This document shows positions 8,410 through 17,159 of a stretch of DNA of 64,000 nucleotides, in pieces. Origin of the DNA: Anaerolineaceae bacterium (GTDB lineage Bacteria > Chloroflexota > Anaerolineae > Promineifilales > Promineifilaceae); contig PABI01000067.1 of assembly GCA_002699125.1 (NCBI GenBank), forward strand, positions 90,666 to 154,665, in the 5' to 3' direction. Every line of letters begins with the position of its first letter. Position 1 is the stretch's first letter. The notes below the pieces were generated by a model. That model searched no databases, was not told where the DNA came from, and saw only the letters and a list, made by a program, of their open reading frames with translations. A program made the translations under genes and the position numbers.

Positions 8410-8949
8410 TTATGCTGGTTCAGTCTGCGCCTGTTTCACTAACTCCAGCTCAATTTCCATATTGATTTTATCGCCGACGAGAACGCCGCCGGTTTCCAAT
8501 GCCTGGTTCCAGTTCAAGCCCCACTCTTTACGGTTGAGGCTGCCCGTGGCAGAAAAGCCAGCGCTTACGGTGCCCCAGGGGCTTTTGGCAATGCCCGCAT
8601 ATTCCACATCCAGCACCACTTCTTTAGTGATGTCTTTGATGGTGAGTTGGCCGTAGAGACGGCCGTTATTCTCATTAATCTGCTCAACCCGGGTACTGAC
8701 AAACTTCATGGTAGGATAGTTTTCTACGTCGAAAAAGTCCGGGGATTTTAGATGTCCATCCCGTTGCTCGTCGCGAGTGTTGATGCTGGTTAAATCGACT
8801 TCTACGTTGACGGTGGTGTTGGTCGGATTTTCCTCATCAAAGTTGACGGTGCCGCTGAAATTTTCAAAACTGCCGCGCACCTTAGAAATCATCATGTGAC
8901 GTGCCGTAAAATTAATATGGGAGTGTGAGGAATCAATTTGCCAAGACAT
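8410..8949 (-). CDS. YceI-family protein
   Basis: 179 residues without a signal peptide. It shows the YceI lipocalin-like pattern: WQIDSSHSHINFTARHMMIS near the start, then VEVDLTSINTRDEQRDGHLKS and TIKDITKEVVLDVEY. YceI proteins bind polyisoprenoid or amphiphilic ligands in an eight-stranded barrel. Here it is the first gene of the yceI-VOC-pirin group, with a strong promoter and two operators in the divergent region shared with the TetR gene. Confidence 0.93.
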   Translation of the reverse strand: MSWQIDSSHSHINFTARHMMISKVRGSFENFSGTVNFDEENPTNTTVNVEVDLTSINTRDEQRDGHLKSPDFFDVENYPTMKFVSTRVEQINENNGRLYGQLTIKDITKEVVLDVEYAGIAKSPWGTVSAGFSATGSLNRKEWGLNWNQALETGGVLVGDKINMEIELELVKQAQTEPA

Positions 8950-9006
8950 TGTTGTATAATCTCCTTGTGTTTTTGTGTTGGTTAGATGTTTTTCTTCCTG
9001 ATATGT

Positions 9007-9061
9007 GGACTCGGGTCCGTATATGTGGTAGGATATTATCGGACTCGGGTCCGCTTGTCAA
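9007..9061 (-). promoter_or_regulatory. Sigma70 promoter with twin TetR-type operators for the yceI operon
   Basis: On the minus strand a perfect -35 TTGACA (9056-9061) is followed, after exactly 17 bp, by a -10 TAATAT (9033-9038). An inverted repeat CGGAC-TCGG-GTCCG fills the spacer (9040-9053). An identical 13-bp core recurs at 9007-9019, just downstream of the predicted +1. The arrangement predicts strong transcription blocked by a dimeric repressor, most likely the TetR protein encoded 160 bp away. That link is inferred. Confidence 0.85.
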
Positions 9062-9221
9062 GTGTTTAAGCAAAATTTGATGAAATCCTGGCCTTTTGGA
9101 CAGGGTTTAGACGCAAAGATTGGTGTGTGTTTAGCAGTCTGTTTACAAAAACGGTAAAATAGCGTTTACTGTAGGAAGAAAACTTGAAGCGGCGTACACA
9201 CCTGACTGTTAGGAAAACAAA

Positions 9222-9896
9222 ATGAATCAGCCAGAAAACGATACAATTACTCTGGGCACAATTGATGAAGTTGGTTCGACCTGTCGCCAGGAGCGGCGAG
9301 ATGCAGCGGCAAATCGGGCGCGCATTTTACAAACGGCCGAAAAACTGTTTGCCGAGCATGGCGTGGCCAACGTGAATATGGCCGATATTGCTCAAGCGGC
9401 CGAAGTGGGCAAGGGGACGCTCTATCGTCGCTTTACCAATAAGGCAGAGCTTTGTTTGGCCTTGATGGATACGCAGATGGTTGAGTTCCAGAATGGAATT
9501 TTGTCGCGGCTGCAGCAAATGTCGGCGCAAAACATGCCCAAGATGGACCAGCTGGATCAGTTCATTGACGCCCTCATCTACTTTACTGATGCCCATGCAC
9601 CGTTGCTGTGTGAAGTCCAGCGTGCCGGACTGCTGCAAGACCATGATCCTGACGGGTTGGAACTGCCTCACTTTTGGCAGTATATGACAGTGAACGGACT
9701 GCTGCGTGCGGCCGTTCTCAACGGTGAGCTCTCAGATACGCTGGATATTGATTATTTAGCAGATGCCATTTTGGCACCGCTTAAAGCGGATATCTTTTAT
9801 TATCAGCGAGAGGTACGCGGCTTTTCGCTGGAGCGCATCAGTGCAGGCCTGCGCCTGCTGCTGGCTGGCTTGCGCCATTGCGATGGGGCTGCCTAA
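9222..9896 (+). CDS. TetR/AcrR-family transcriptional regulator
   Basis: 224 residues with the TetR helix-turn-helix at about 28-75: ILQTAEKLFAEHGVANVNM, then AAEVGKGTLYRRFTNKAEL. The C-terminal helical ligand domain is unspecific. It is divergent from the yceI-VOC-pirin genes. The 270-bp space between them holds a canonical promoter and two identical inverted repeats, so local repression of those genes (and perhaps itself) is likely. The ligand may be a substrate of the VOC or pirin enzymes, which is speculation. Confidence 0.92.
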   Translation: MNQPENDTITLGTIDEVGSTCRQERRDAAANRARILQTAEKLFAEHGVANVNMADIAQAAEVGKGTLYRRFTNKAELCLALMDTQMVEFQNGILSRLQQMSAQNMPKMDQLDQFIDALIYFTDAHAPLLCEVQRAGLLQDHDPDGLELPHFWQYMTVNGLLRAAVLNGELSDTLDIDYLADAILAPLKADIFYYQREVRGFSLERISAGLRLLLAGLRHCDGAA

Positions 9897-9910
9897 GTTT
9901 GACTGCCTGA

Positions 9911-11944
9911 ATGGCCCCCAACTTTTCCTCTGAACCGAAGCGTAGTTTGAAGATGGGTGAGAAACGGCCGTTTCTCACCTTGTTACTGTTTGCCAGTTTC
10001 CTTTCTTTGCTTGTAGCTGGCCGGCCGACAACGGCCGTTCGTGCCATCCCCGCAGACGTTACCGATTATCGTGTTGCCGCCGCCATCCCCAGCAGTCAGC
10101 CTGCTTACGGCGTCAATTTCATCAGTTGGGCCAAAGGACTCACTCCCGTTAGCCAAACGCGCTACGACAACGGCAAAGCGACCGGGGCCACCTGGAATCG
10201 CTGGCCGCTCTACTGGTACGACATCGAGCAGTCAGACAATAATTTCAACTGGACCAACCAGGACGTCGCCATCGAAAATGATCTGGCACAGGGCTTCCGG
10301 CTGGATGCTATTTTGTTGGGAACGCCGTCGTTTTACACCACCGGCGCGAAACAAACCCCGCCGTTGCCGCGCCCGGTGCCGGGACGGCCGTTGAGCATTG
10401 ATGCGGTGCAGGCAGCCACGCCGCAGGGACTCTACCAACCGGTTTTTATTGATGGCACGGATATTTTAGGGACGGGCAAGCAGGTTAATCCGGCAAATCG
10501 GTGGGCGCGGTTTGTATTTACGGCCGTTTCCCGTTACAAACCGGGTGGCTTTCTAGCCCAGCAAAACAACTGGCCTGCCGGACAGGGCGTCACCCATTGG
10601 GAAATGTGGAACGAACCCGACCTTAGCTCGTTTTGGGATGGCACTACTGTCGATTATGCCCGCCTGCTCAAAGTAGGTTATCTGGCCGCTAAGCTGGCCG
10701 ATCCCAACGCCAAGATTATTTTTGGCGGGTTGGCCAATGAAAGCAGTAAACTCGGCTTTTACAACGACGTAATGACCATTTACGATGCCGACGCCAATGC
10801 GTCCGCGTACAGCTACTATCATGACATTTTTGCCACGCATAACTATTTGTACGCCTGGCGCTCCTGGTACCATGTATGGCGTGCCAGCAACACGCTTGCG
10901 GCACGTAACCTGGAAAAACCGATCTGGCTCAATGAATCCGGCGTACCGGTGTGGGACGATTATCCCGGCCCGGTTTGCGAACCCACCAGCCCGTTCCGCG
11001 CCTCGATGAGCGAGCAGGCTGACTTCATCATTCAGAGCGCCTTTTATGCCACCTATGCCGGGGCCGACAATATCTTTTTCTTCCAACTTTACGATGATTG
11101 CGGCAATCAGCCCGGCGGCACGAACTTTACGCCGGTCACCAGCTGTACCGGGGACCCGCTGTTGGATCCCGGAGGGGATGCGTTTGGCCTGTTTCGCAAC
11201 GTGAGCAATTCGGCGGTGTCTGGCTGTTACTGGGAGCATCCCAACGGCGGTACGCCCCGGCCTGGCTTTACGGCGTTCCAACTGCTCACCACCTACTTCA
11301 CCGATGTGGAACCACTGTGGCAGCTGCGGCCTGGCGGCAGCGACCCAGCCAATGGCCCAGAGGAATGGATTGCTTTTTATCAGCCGGAGACACAATCGCG
11401 CATTTTGGCGCTGTGGGCACGCTTTGGCAGTGCGCAAACGGCCGTAGTCCCCACCACCAATGCCAACGGTACCGCCCAGCTCATCTGGCCCGACGGCACG
11501 CTACAAACGGTGACGGCCGTAAACGGCGAATTCACCATCACGCTGCCCGGCGCAACAAACCAGAACGCCATCTGGGACCCGACGCTGTATCCTATTGGCG
11601 GTCGTCCGGCCATTTTGATCGAGCAAGACACGCTGCCGCCTACGGTCTCCATCAGCGGCCCGGTAACGGCCACGACAGAAATCAACCTGGGCTGGAACGG
11701 CAGCGATGACGGCAGCGGCATGGCAGCGTATGATGTCTTGGTCTCGGTGGATGGGGGGATGTTTAACGAATGGTTGGTGGGGGAAACGGCCGTTTCTGCC
11801 ATTTATCCATCCGAGGAGGGCCACCGTTATCAATTTATGGTCGTGGGGCATGACAAAGCCGGTAACCAGGCCAGCAGCAGTCCACTTACTGTAATAACCT
11901 TTGAACTACCGGAGATGGTTTATTTACCTGTAGTTACCCGTTAA
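9911..11944 (+). CDS. Secreted clan-A glycoside hydrolase (GH39-like) with Fn3-like C-terminus
   Basis: 677 residues. A signal peptide is present (hydrophobic FLTLLLFASFLSLLVAG); ATG at 9953 is an alternative start giving a shorter n-region. The barrel carries WNEPD with probable acid/base E235 and IWLNESG with probable nucleophile E342, the clan GH-A pattern. Residues about 575-660 look like a fibronectin-III module. The chain ends in MVYLPVVTR, a tail I associate with secreted Chloroflexota proteins. The substrate is not predictable. It begins 15 bp after the TetR stop, so it might be read through from that gene. It contains seven ACGGCCGT copies. Confidence 0.8.
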   Translation: MAPNFSSEPKRSLKMGEKRPFLTLLLFASFLSLLVAGRPTTAVRAIPADVTDYRVAAAIPSSQPAYGVNFISWAKGLTPVSQTRYDNGKATGATWNRWPLYWYDIEQSDNNFNWTNQDVAIENDLAQGFRLDAILLGTPSFYTTGAKQTPPLPRPVPGRPLSIDAVQAATPQGLYQPVFIDGTDILGTGKQVNPANRWARFVFTAVSRYKPGGFLAQQNNWPAGQGVTHWEMWNEPDLSSFWDGTTVDYARLLKVGYLAAKLADPNAKIIFGGLANESSKLGFYNDVMTIYDADANASAYSYYHDIFATHNYLYAWRSWYHVWRASNTLAARNLEKPIWLNESGVPVWDDYPGPVCEPTSPFRASMSEQADFIIQSAFYATYAGADNIFFFQLYDDCGNQPGGTNFTPVTSCTGDPLLDPGGDAFGLFRNVSNSAVSGCYWEHPNGGTPRPGFTAFQLLTTYFTDVEPLWQLRPGGSDPANGPEEWIAFYQPETQSRILALWARFGSAQTAVVPTTNANGTAQLIWPDGTLQTVTAVNGEFTITLPGATNQNAIWDPTLYPIGGRPAILIEQDTLPPTVSISGPVTATTEINLGWNGSDDGSGMAAYDVLVSVDGGMFNEWLVGETAVSAIYPSEEGHRYQFMVVGHDKAGNQASSSPLTVITFELPEMVYLPVVTR

Positions 11945-11957
11945 AAAAGGATTTTGT

Positions 11958-12305
11958 ATGAGACGACGTAAGCGTAATATCGTGTATTCCACCGCCGACG
12001 ATGATTTTGAGGTAAAGAAACCGGAAAGGCGAACGGCCGTACCCAAATCGCTTCCCCCTGCCGAGCAAACCATTTGCATTCAGCGTGAGAAAAAAGGGCG
12101 GGGTGGCAAACAGGTGACCGTACTGCGCGATTTTCAGCTAACGGAAAAAGATTTAGCCAAGTTGGGCAAGCAGCTTAAAAAAGCATGTGGCAGCGGCGGC
12201 ACGGTCAAAGAAGACGGCGTTATCGAGATTCAAGGGGATCACCGGGATAAAATCGCCGAACTGCTGCAGAAACAAGGTTACACCACTAAATTTGTGGGGG
12301 GCTAA
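11958..12305 (+). CDS. SUI1/eIF1-family translation factor (YciH-like)
   Basis: 115 residues. After a basic N-terminus the SUI1 fold is clear: KKGRGGKQVTVLRDFQL, then LKKACGSGGTVKEDGVIEI and GDHRDKIAELLQKQGYTTK. Bacterial YciH-type homologues of eIF1 influence start-site fidelity, but their role is poorly defined. The stop codon directly abuts the 3' end of the convergent histidine kinase gene, with no intergenic base. Confidence 0.92.
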   Translation: MRRRKRNIVYSTADDDFEVKKPERRTAVPKSLPPAEQTICIQREKKGRGGKQVTVLRDFQLTEKDLAKLGKQLKKACGSGGTVKEDGVIEIQGDHRDKIAELLQKQGYTTKFVGG

Positions 12306-14114
12306 TTAATTGGGTGTGGGCGTATGGTGTGGTGTATCCAACGCCCAATCGCCGCCATATGTCGCGGACGGCAGTGAAACCTCTGCGGATAAACTGGCTT
12401 CTTCCTCGGTAAAGGGCAGCGTCAAACAAAATAGTGCGCCACCCATGTCGCTTTCGCTTACCGTCAGGTTGCCGCTATGAGCTTCCGCCACCATTTTGCA
12501 AAAAGTAAGCCCTAGCCCCGCCCCGCGACGTTCCCCACCTTCAACTTGGGCAAACTTCTCAAAAATGCGCTCACGCTCATGCAGCGGTACGCCCGGTCCA
12601 CTGTCTGCCACGGTGATAAACAAAAGATTTTCCTGACGGGTGATGTTTACTTTTACTCGGCCACCTTCCGGAGTGAACTTCAGCGCATTGCTGAGCAAAT
12701 TGGCAAATACGCGCGAGATTAGCCCTTTATCCACCCGAACTTGAGGCAAATTTGGCTCGTAGCTAAATTTTAACTTCTGCTTGTTGGTGCTGGCCAAAAT
12801 TTTGCTTTCATCAATTTGGGCTTGCAGCAATGAGGCTGTGTTGGTGATGCTTTTTTGCAGGGCCAACGCACCGGCCTCTAGCCGTTCGACGTCCAGCAAA
12901 TCGCTGATCATGTGCAGAATTTCCTCACCGGATTTTTCCAGATTGACCAGCAGGCGTTTTTGCGTTTCCGTTAAAGTCCCCAGATTTTCTTTGCCCAGCA
13001 GATTCATGCCGCTCAAGATAACGGTGAGGGGACTTTTAAGATCATGCACAATGAGCTGCGTTAGTTCGCTGCGCAGGTGTTGCTCGCGCCGCAGCGCGTC
13101 ATTCCGCTCGTTAATGAGCTGATTTAAATAGAAGACAACCACATAGAGCACAATAAAACTCAAAGTCCCCTGGGCAATGCTCAGGGGAATGAGGGAGGTG
13201 CGATTGACACCGCTGCCGGTGCTAAGCCAGCGGAAACCGATCTCTACGCTGGCAAGAGAGAGTCCCGCAATGAGGATGCTGCCCAAAGCGAAAAAGTAGC
13301 GAGAAAGCTGCACATCCCGCGAGGTTTGGAAACTGTTGAGGATGGCAGAAAGAGCCACAATAAGGGCGGCAATCACCAGTGGATGGTACATGAGCCAGCT
13401 TAGCTGGCCGGCCACGCCTAACACCAGAGTAAGTTGGGCTTCGGCTAACAGCAAAAAAACAACAGCCAGCCGGGCATTGATCATTCGGTTGCCATACCAA
13501 TTTAATATCCTTGCTCGCCAGGCTGTCCAAATAAGCAGGAAAATAGAAACGATACCCAGTACATTTGGCAAAATGGGATCGAGCTGGAGCCAGGTGTTGA
13601 GGATTTCTGGATAAACAAAGGCCAAAATACCAAAGGCAACGAGCAGCAATAGCCCACCCAGCCAAAAAAGCCGTCGATATTTGACGATAAATGCCTCGGT
13701 TGACTCGGACCAATCCATGGCGGAAGCGGCAAAAAAGAGTCCGCTTATTGGCAAACTTAACCGAATTGACCAGATAAATGCGGGATTGGAAGCACCTTGA
13801 ATCAAAATATTTGGCGTGGTCAGGCTGCTAAACAGGAAGAGCACGGAGAGGGCAATAAATCCGATGGTCAGGAAAATGGAGCGGACAGTGGTTTTTTCAC
13901 CCAGGGCGCTGTTGGCAAACAGGGCGGCAATCAGGGCAATGAAGCTGGCAAACGCCCCAAAATAGTATTGGATGAGGCGTGTGTACCATGATAGACTCCA
14001 GGCATGAATATCAAGCGCAGGTACAAGCCGGAGCAAGGTAAAGATTGCCAGTGGAATAGCGAGGGAAACGGCCGTACCTGGCCTGCGCTTTAAGTGGGAA
14101 ACAAATTCAGACAT
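12306..14114 (-). CDS. Membrane sensor histidine kinase
   Basis: 602 residues. The N-terminal half has about nine hydrophobic segments forming an integral-membrane sensor without a large extracellular loop. A coiled linker follows, then a HisKA domain with VHDLKSPLTVILSG (phospho-histidine near residue 356) and an HATPase_c domain with NLLSNALKFTPEGG, VADSGPGVP and GAGLGLTFCK. No response regulator is adjacent, so the partner must be elsewhere. It is convergent with the SUI1 gene and divergent from the acetyltransferase gene. Confidence 0.93.
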   Translation of the reverse strand: MSEFVSHLKRRPGTAVSLAIPLAIFTLLRLVPALDIHAWSLSWYTRLIQYYFGAFASFIALIAALFANSALGEKTTVRSIFLTIGFIALSVLFLFSSLTTPNILIQGASNPAFIWSIRLSLPISGLFFAASAMDWSESTEAFIVKYRRLFWLGGLLLLVAFGILAFVYPEILNTWLQLDPILPNVLGIVSIFLLIWTAWRARILNWYGNRMINARLAVVFLLLAEAQLTLVLGVAGQLSWLMYHPLVIAALIVALSAILNSFQTSRDVQLSRYFFALGSILIAGLSLASVEIGFRWLSTGSGVNRTSLIPLSIAQGTLSFIVLYVVVFYLNQLINERNDALRREQHLRSELTQLIVHDLKSPLTVILSGMNLLGKENLGTLTETQKRLLVNLEKSGEEILHMISDLLDVERLEAGALALQKSITNTASLLQAQIDESKILASTNKQKLKFSYEPNLPQVRVDKGLISRVFANLLSNALKFTPEGGRVKVNITRQENLLFITVADSGPGVPLHERERIFEKFAQVEGGERRGAGLGLTFCKMVAEAHSGNLTVSESDMGGALFCLTLPFTEEEASLSAEVSLPSATYGGDWALDTPHHTPTPN

Positions 14115-14197
14115 ATGTGTCTATTTTACGGGCTTCACTGTCTATCTGGCTTACGGCTTGGTGAAGGGGCCGTGAAAATGTAGTACTGGAGTTTGCT

Positions 14198-14761
14198 ATG
14201 AATCCAATCATGCGAGAGATTCCTTACACGTTTGACACCGAGCGTTTGACCATTCGTGGCCCTTTGCCGGGGGATGGGGTGGCGGTGCGAACGGCCGTTG
14301 TCGAATCCCAGGCGGAGCTTAAACCGTGGATGCCCTGGGCAGTGAATGTAGCCAGTGAGCAAGATTACGAAATTCGCGTGCGCGAAGGCCAGATCAAATA
14401 TCTGGCGCGCGAAGATTTTTGGCTGCTTCTCTTCCTGAAGGGCAGCGATACGCTTATTGGGTGCAGCGGTTTGCATGATGCTAATTGGCAGGTGCCCAGC
14501 TTTGAAATCGGCTATTGGCTGCACACGGATCACACCGGCAATGGGTATATCACCGAAGCCGTAAACGGTATTTGCCAATTTGCTTTTACTCACTTTGGAG
14601 CGCAGCGCCTGCTCATCCGGTGTGATTCGGAAAATGAGCGGAGTGCGGCCGTTGCCCGGCGCTGTGGTTTTAACTTTGAAGGCACCCATTGGCACGATTC
14701 CCGCGACCACATCACCAATGAGCTTGCCAGCACCCATTACTTTTCTAAATTGGCTTTATGA
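14198..14761 (+). CDS. GNAT acetyltransferase of the RimJ/RimL type
   Basis: 187 residues. It begins with TERLTIRGPLPGD and has the acetyl-CoA region FEIGYWLHTDHTGNGYITEA followed by FTHFGAQRLLIRCDSENERS, the usual pattern of N-terminal amino-acid acetyltransferases. The substrate could be a ribosomal protein N-terminus or a small molecule. It is a single gene upstream of secD. Confidence 0.9.
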   Translation: MNPIMREIPYTFDTERLTIRGPLPGDGVAVRTAVVESQAELKPWMPWAVNVASEQDYEIRVREGQIKYLAREDFWLLLFLKGSDTLIGCSGLHDANWQVPSFEIGYWLHTDHTGNGYITEAVNGICQFAFTHFGAQRLLIRCDSENERSAAVARRCGFNFEGTHWHDSRDHITNELASTHYFSKLAL

Positions 14762-14879
14762 TGAAAGTTGCGACCCCTAATGCGGCTGTTATAATCCGCC
14801 AGTTGCATGAATAACTATCAATGAGCGGTACCCGGCAGCAAAGTGGGCACCATGAAAACGAAGTAGGCAAAACACAATT

Positions 14880-16208
14880 ATGGAAGGAAAAGATTATGTG
14901 TGGCTAATCGTCATTTTGGCGATAGCGGGATGGGCTGTTTGGGTGGTACAGAATCCAGATTTGCCTATCCGGCAGGGGCTGGATTTGCAAGGAGGGCTGC
15001 AAGTTTTACTAATAGCAGATCTGCCTGAAGATCGTGAGATTGAACCGGCCCAACTAGATACCTCGCGCCAGATTATTGAGCAGCGCGTGAATGCTTTAGG
15101 CGTGGCTGAGCCACTGGTGCAAACCGAAGGCAGTCGGCGCATTTTGGTGGAGCTGCCCGGCATTGATAATCCTGAGGAAGCCGTCGCCTTGATTCAGGAA
15201 ACGGCGCTCCTGGAATTTGTCGATACCGGCACGGTTCCCCTGACTGAAGGCACCTGCATTCGCACTAGCTTAAATGAAGGCCCCTCCCGCTGTGAATTTG
15301 GGCAAGATGGCAATCTGATTACCACATCCGCCCCCACGTACGAGACGGTGATGACCGGTGCAGCGATTCAGTCGGCTGAATCGGTTGCCACGGAATTTGG
15401 TCAATATTACGTGGAGTTTACGCTGCGGGCCGAGGAGCGGGATCTATTTGCCAACTACACGCGGGAACATCAGGGCCAGTTTTTAACGATTGTCCTGGAC
15501 AAGCAAGTCATCTCCAGTCCGCAGATTAGTGCGGTGATTGAAGGGCAAGGCACGATAACCGGTGATTTTACGCTGGAAGAAGCGCAAAGGTTGGCGCTTC
15601 AGCTGCGTTTTGGCAGCCTGCCCATTCCGCTGGTGATTGACAGCACGCGCCAGATTGGGGCGACGCTGGGCGAGCTTTCGGTGGAGGCCAGCGTGCGCGC
15701 CGGCACGATTGGCGTGGCGGTCGTTTTGCTGTTTATGCTGGTTTATTATCGCCTGCCGGGGCTGCTGGCCGATCTGGCATTGGTTTTGTATGCGGCCGTA
15801 AATGTCGCCGTGTTTATGGCCATTCCGGTAACGCTAACGCTTCCGGCCATCACCGGTTTTTTGCTTTCGACGGGGATGGCGGTGGACGCCAATATTTTGG
15901 TGTTTGAGCGGATGAAGGAGGAACTGCGTGCCGGCAGTACATTGCGTGAAGCGATTCTCACAGGTTTTGACCGGGCCTGGACCTCAATTCGAGATTCCAA
16001 CGTGGCCACGCTGGTGATTTGCCTGGTGCTGTGGACGTTTGGCCGCAGCTTTGGTGCCAGTGCCGTGCAGGGTTTTGCCTTGACGCTGGCCATTGGGGTG
16101 ATGATTAGCATGTTTACGGCCGTCATCGTCACCAGAACCTTTGTCCGTCTAATCTTGGGCCAACTGGCCAATCGCCTGGATCGCAGCAGCTGGCTGCTCG
16201 GCGTTTAA
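14880..16208 (+). CDS. secD: Protein translocase subunit SecD
   Basis: 442 residues. An N-terminal membrane helix is followed by the signature GLDLQGGLQVLL, a P1 domain with ALGVAEPLVQTEGSRRILVE, and a five-helix C-terminal RND-like block including STGMAVDANILVFERMKEE. SecD works with SecF to pull secreted proteins across the membrane using proton-motive force. The extracytoplasmic region is short compared with E. coli SecD, as in other monoderm types. The ATG at 14880 lacks a strong ribosome site; GTG at 14898 after AAGGA is an alternative start. Confidence 0.96.
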   Translation: MEGKDYVWLIVILAIAGWAVWVVQNPDLPIRQGLDLQGGLQVLLIADLPEDREIEPAQLDTSRQIIEQRVNALGVAEPLVQTEGSRRILVELPGIDNPEEAVALIQETALLEFVDTGTVPLTEGTCIRTSLNEGPSRCEFGQDGNLITTSAPTYETVMTGAAIQSAESVATEFGQYYVEFTLRAEERDLFANYTREHQGQFLTIVLDKQVISSPQISAVIEGQGTITGDFTLEEAQRLALQLRFGSLPIPLVIDSTRQIGATLGELSVEASVRAGTIGVAVVLLFMLVYYRLPGLLADLALVLYAAVNVAVFMAIPVTLTLPAITGFLLSTGMAVDANILVFERMKEELRAGSTLREAILTGFDRAWTSIRDSNVATLVICLVLWTFGRSFGASAVQGFALTLAIGVMISMFTAVIVTRTFVRLILGQLANRLDRSSWLLGV

Positions 16209-16225
16209 CATTCATCAGGTGTGTG

Positions 16226-17155
16226 ATGTTTCTTTTTAATCTAGTCGAAAGACGAAAAAGCTATTTTATATTCTCCAGCATCATCATTGGGCTGGGCATT
16301 TTGGCCATGATTTACTCCTTCATCAGCACGGGGTCGCCGTTTTTGCTCGGCGTCGATTTTCGCGGTGGGGCCCGGTTTGAAGTGCAGTTTACTGAGCCGG
16401 TGACGGAAACGGCCGTTGAAGAAGTCTTTGTCGATGCCGGCATAACCAATCCCAGCATCATCGCCCTGCGCGGCGAAAATTTGCAAAATGCGTGGCAAAT
16501 CCGCACGGAAACCCTCAGCCCTGAGGAAGCGCAGGCGATTGAAGATGCGCTGAACGACATCGCCCCGCTGGTGCCGGACAGTACGCAAGTGGAAAGCGTC
16601 AGTGGTACGGTGGCCGGGGAAGTGACCAATGCGGCGTTTATTGCCGTCATTGTGGCCGGGCTGATCATTCTGGTGTACATCATGGTGGTGTTCCGCCAGG
16701 TGCCCAATCCGTTCCGCTATGGGGCGTGTGCCGTAGCGGCGATGGTCCACGATCTGTTTGTCATTTTTGGTGTGGCCGCGCTGACCGGCATGTTTTTGGG
16801 TTGGGAAGTGGATGCGCTCTTTTTAACGGCCGTTCTCACCGTCGCTGGTTTTTCACTGCAAGACACCATTGTGGTGTTCGACCGTATTCGGGAAAACATT
16901 AGCAAACGGCCGTTAGAAAAGTACGAACAGGTGGTAAATCGGTCCATTCTGGAGACGGTACACCGTTCCCTGGCAACGCAGCTCAACGCCATGTTTATCA
17001 TGGTCGCCATTCTGCTGTTTGGTGGCGCTTCAATTAAACCGTTTATTGCGATTCTTTTTGTGGGTTTGCTTAGCGGAACGTACAGCTCTATTTTTACGGC
17101 CGTTCCCCTGCTGGTAGCCTGGGAAAAGAACGAACTTCCCTTTTTGAAAGCATAA
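16226..17155 (+). CDS. secF: Protein translocase subunit SecF
   Basis: 310 residues. It has an N-terminal helix, LLGVDFRGGARFEVQF (the SecF counterpart of the SecD signature), and a C-terminal membrane block with AGFSLQDTIVVFDRIRENI and the final helices. It follows secD after 17 bp, forming the normal secD-secF pair. An in-frame GTG at 16223 precedes the ATG used here. An ACGGCCGT copy encodes the TAV in TETAVEEVFVDAG. Confidence 0.96.
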   Translation: MFLFNLVERRKSYFIFSSIIIGLGILAMIYSFISTGSPFLLGVDFRGGARFEVQFTEPVTETAVEEVFVDAGITNPSIIALRGENLQNAWQIRTETLSPEEAQAIEDALNDIAPLVPDSTQVESVSGTVAGEVTNAAFIAVIVAGLIILVYIMVVFRQVPNPFRYGACAVAAMVHDLFVIFGVAALTGMFLGWEVDALFLTAVLTVAGFSLQDTIVVFDRIRENISKRPLEKYEQVVNRSILETVHRSLATQLNAMFIMVAILLFGGASIKPFIAILFVGLLSGTYSSIFTAVPLLVAWEKNELPFLKA

Positions 17156-17159
17156 ACCT

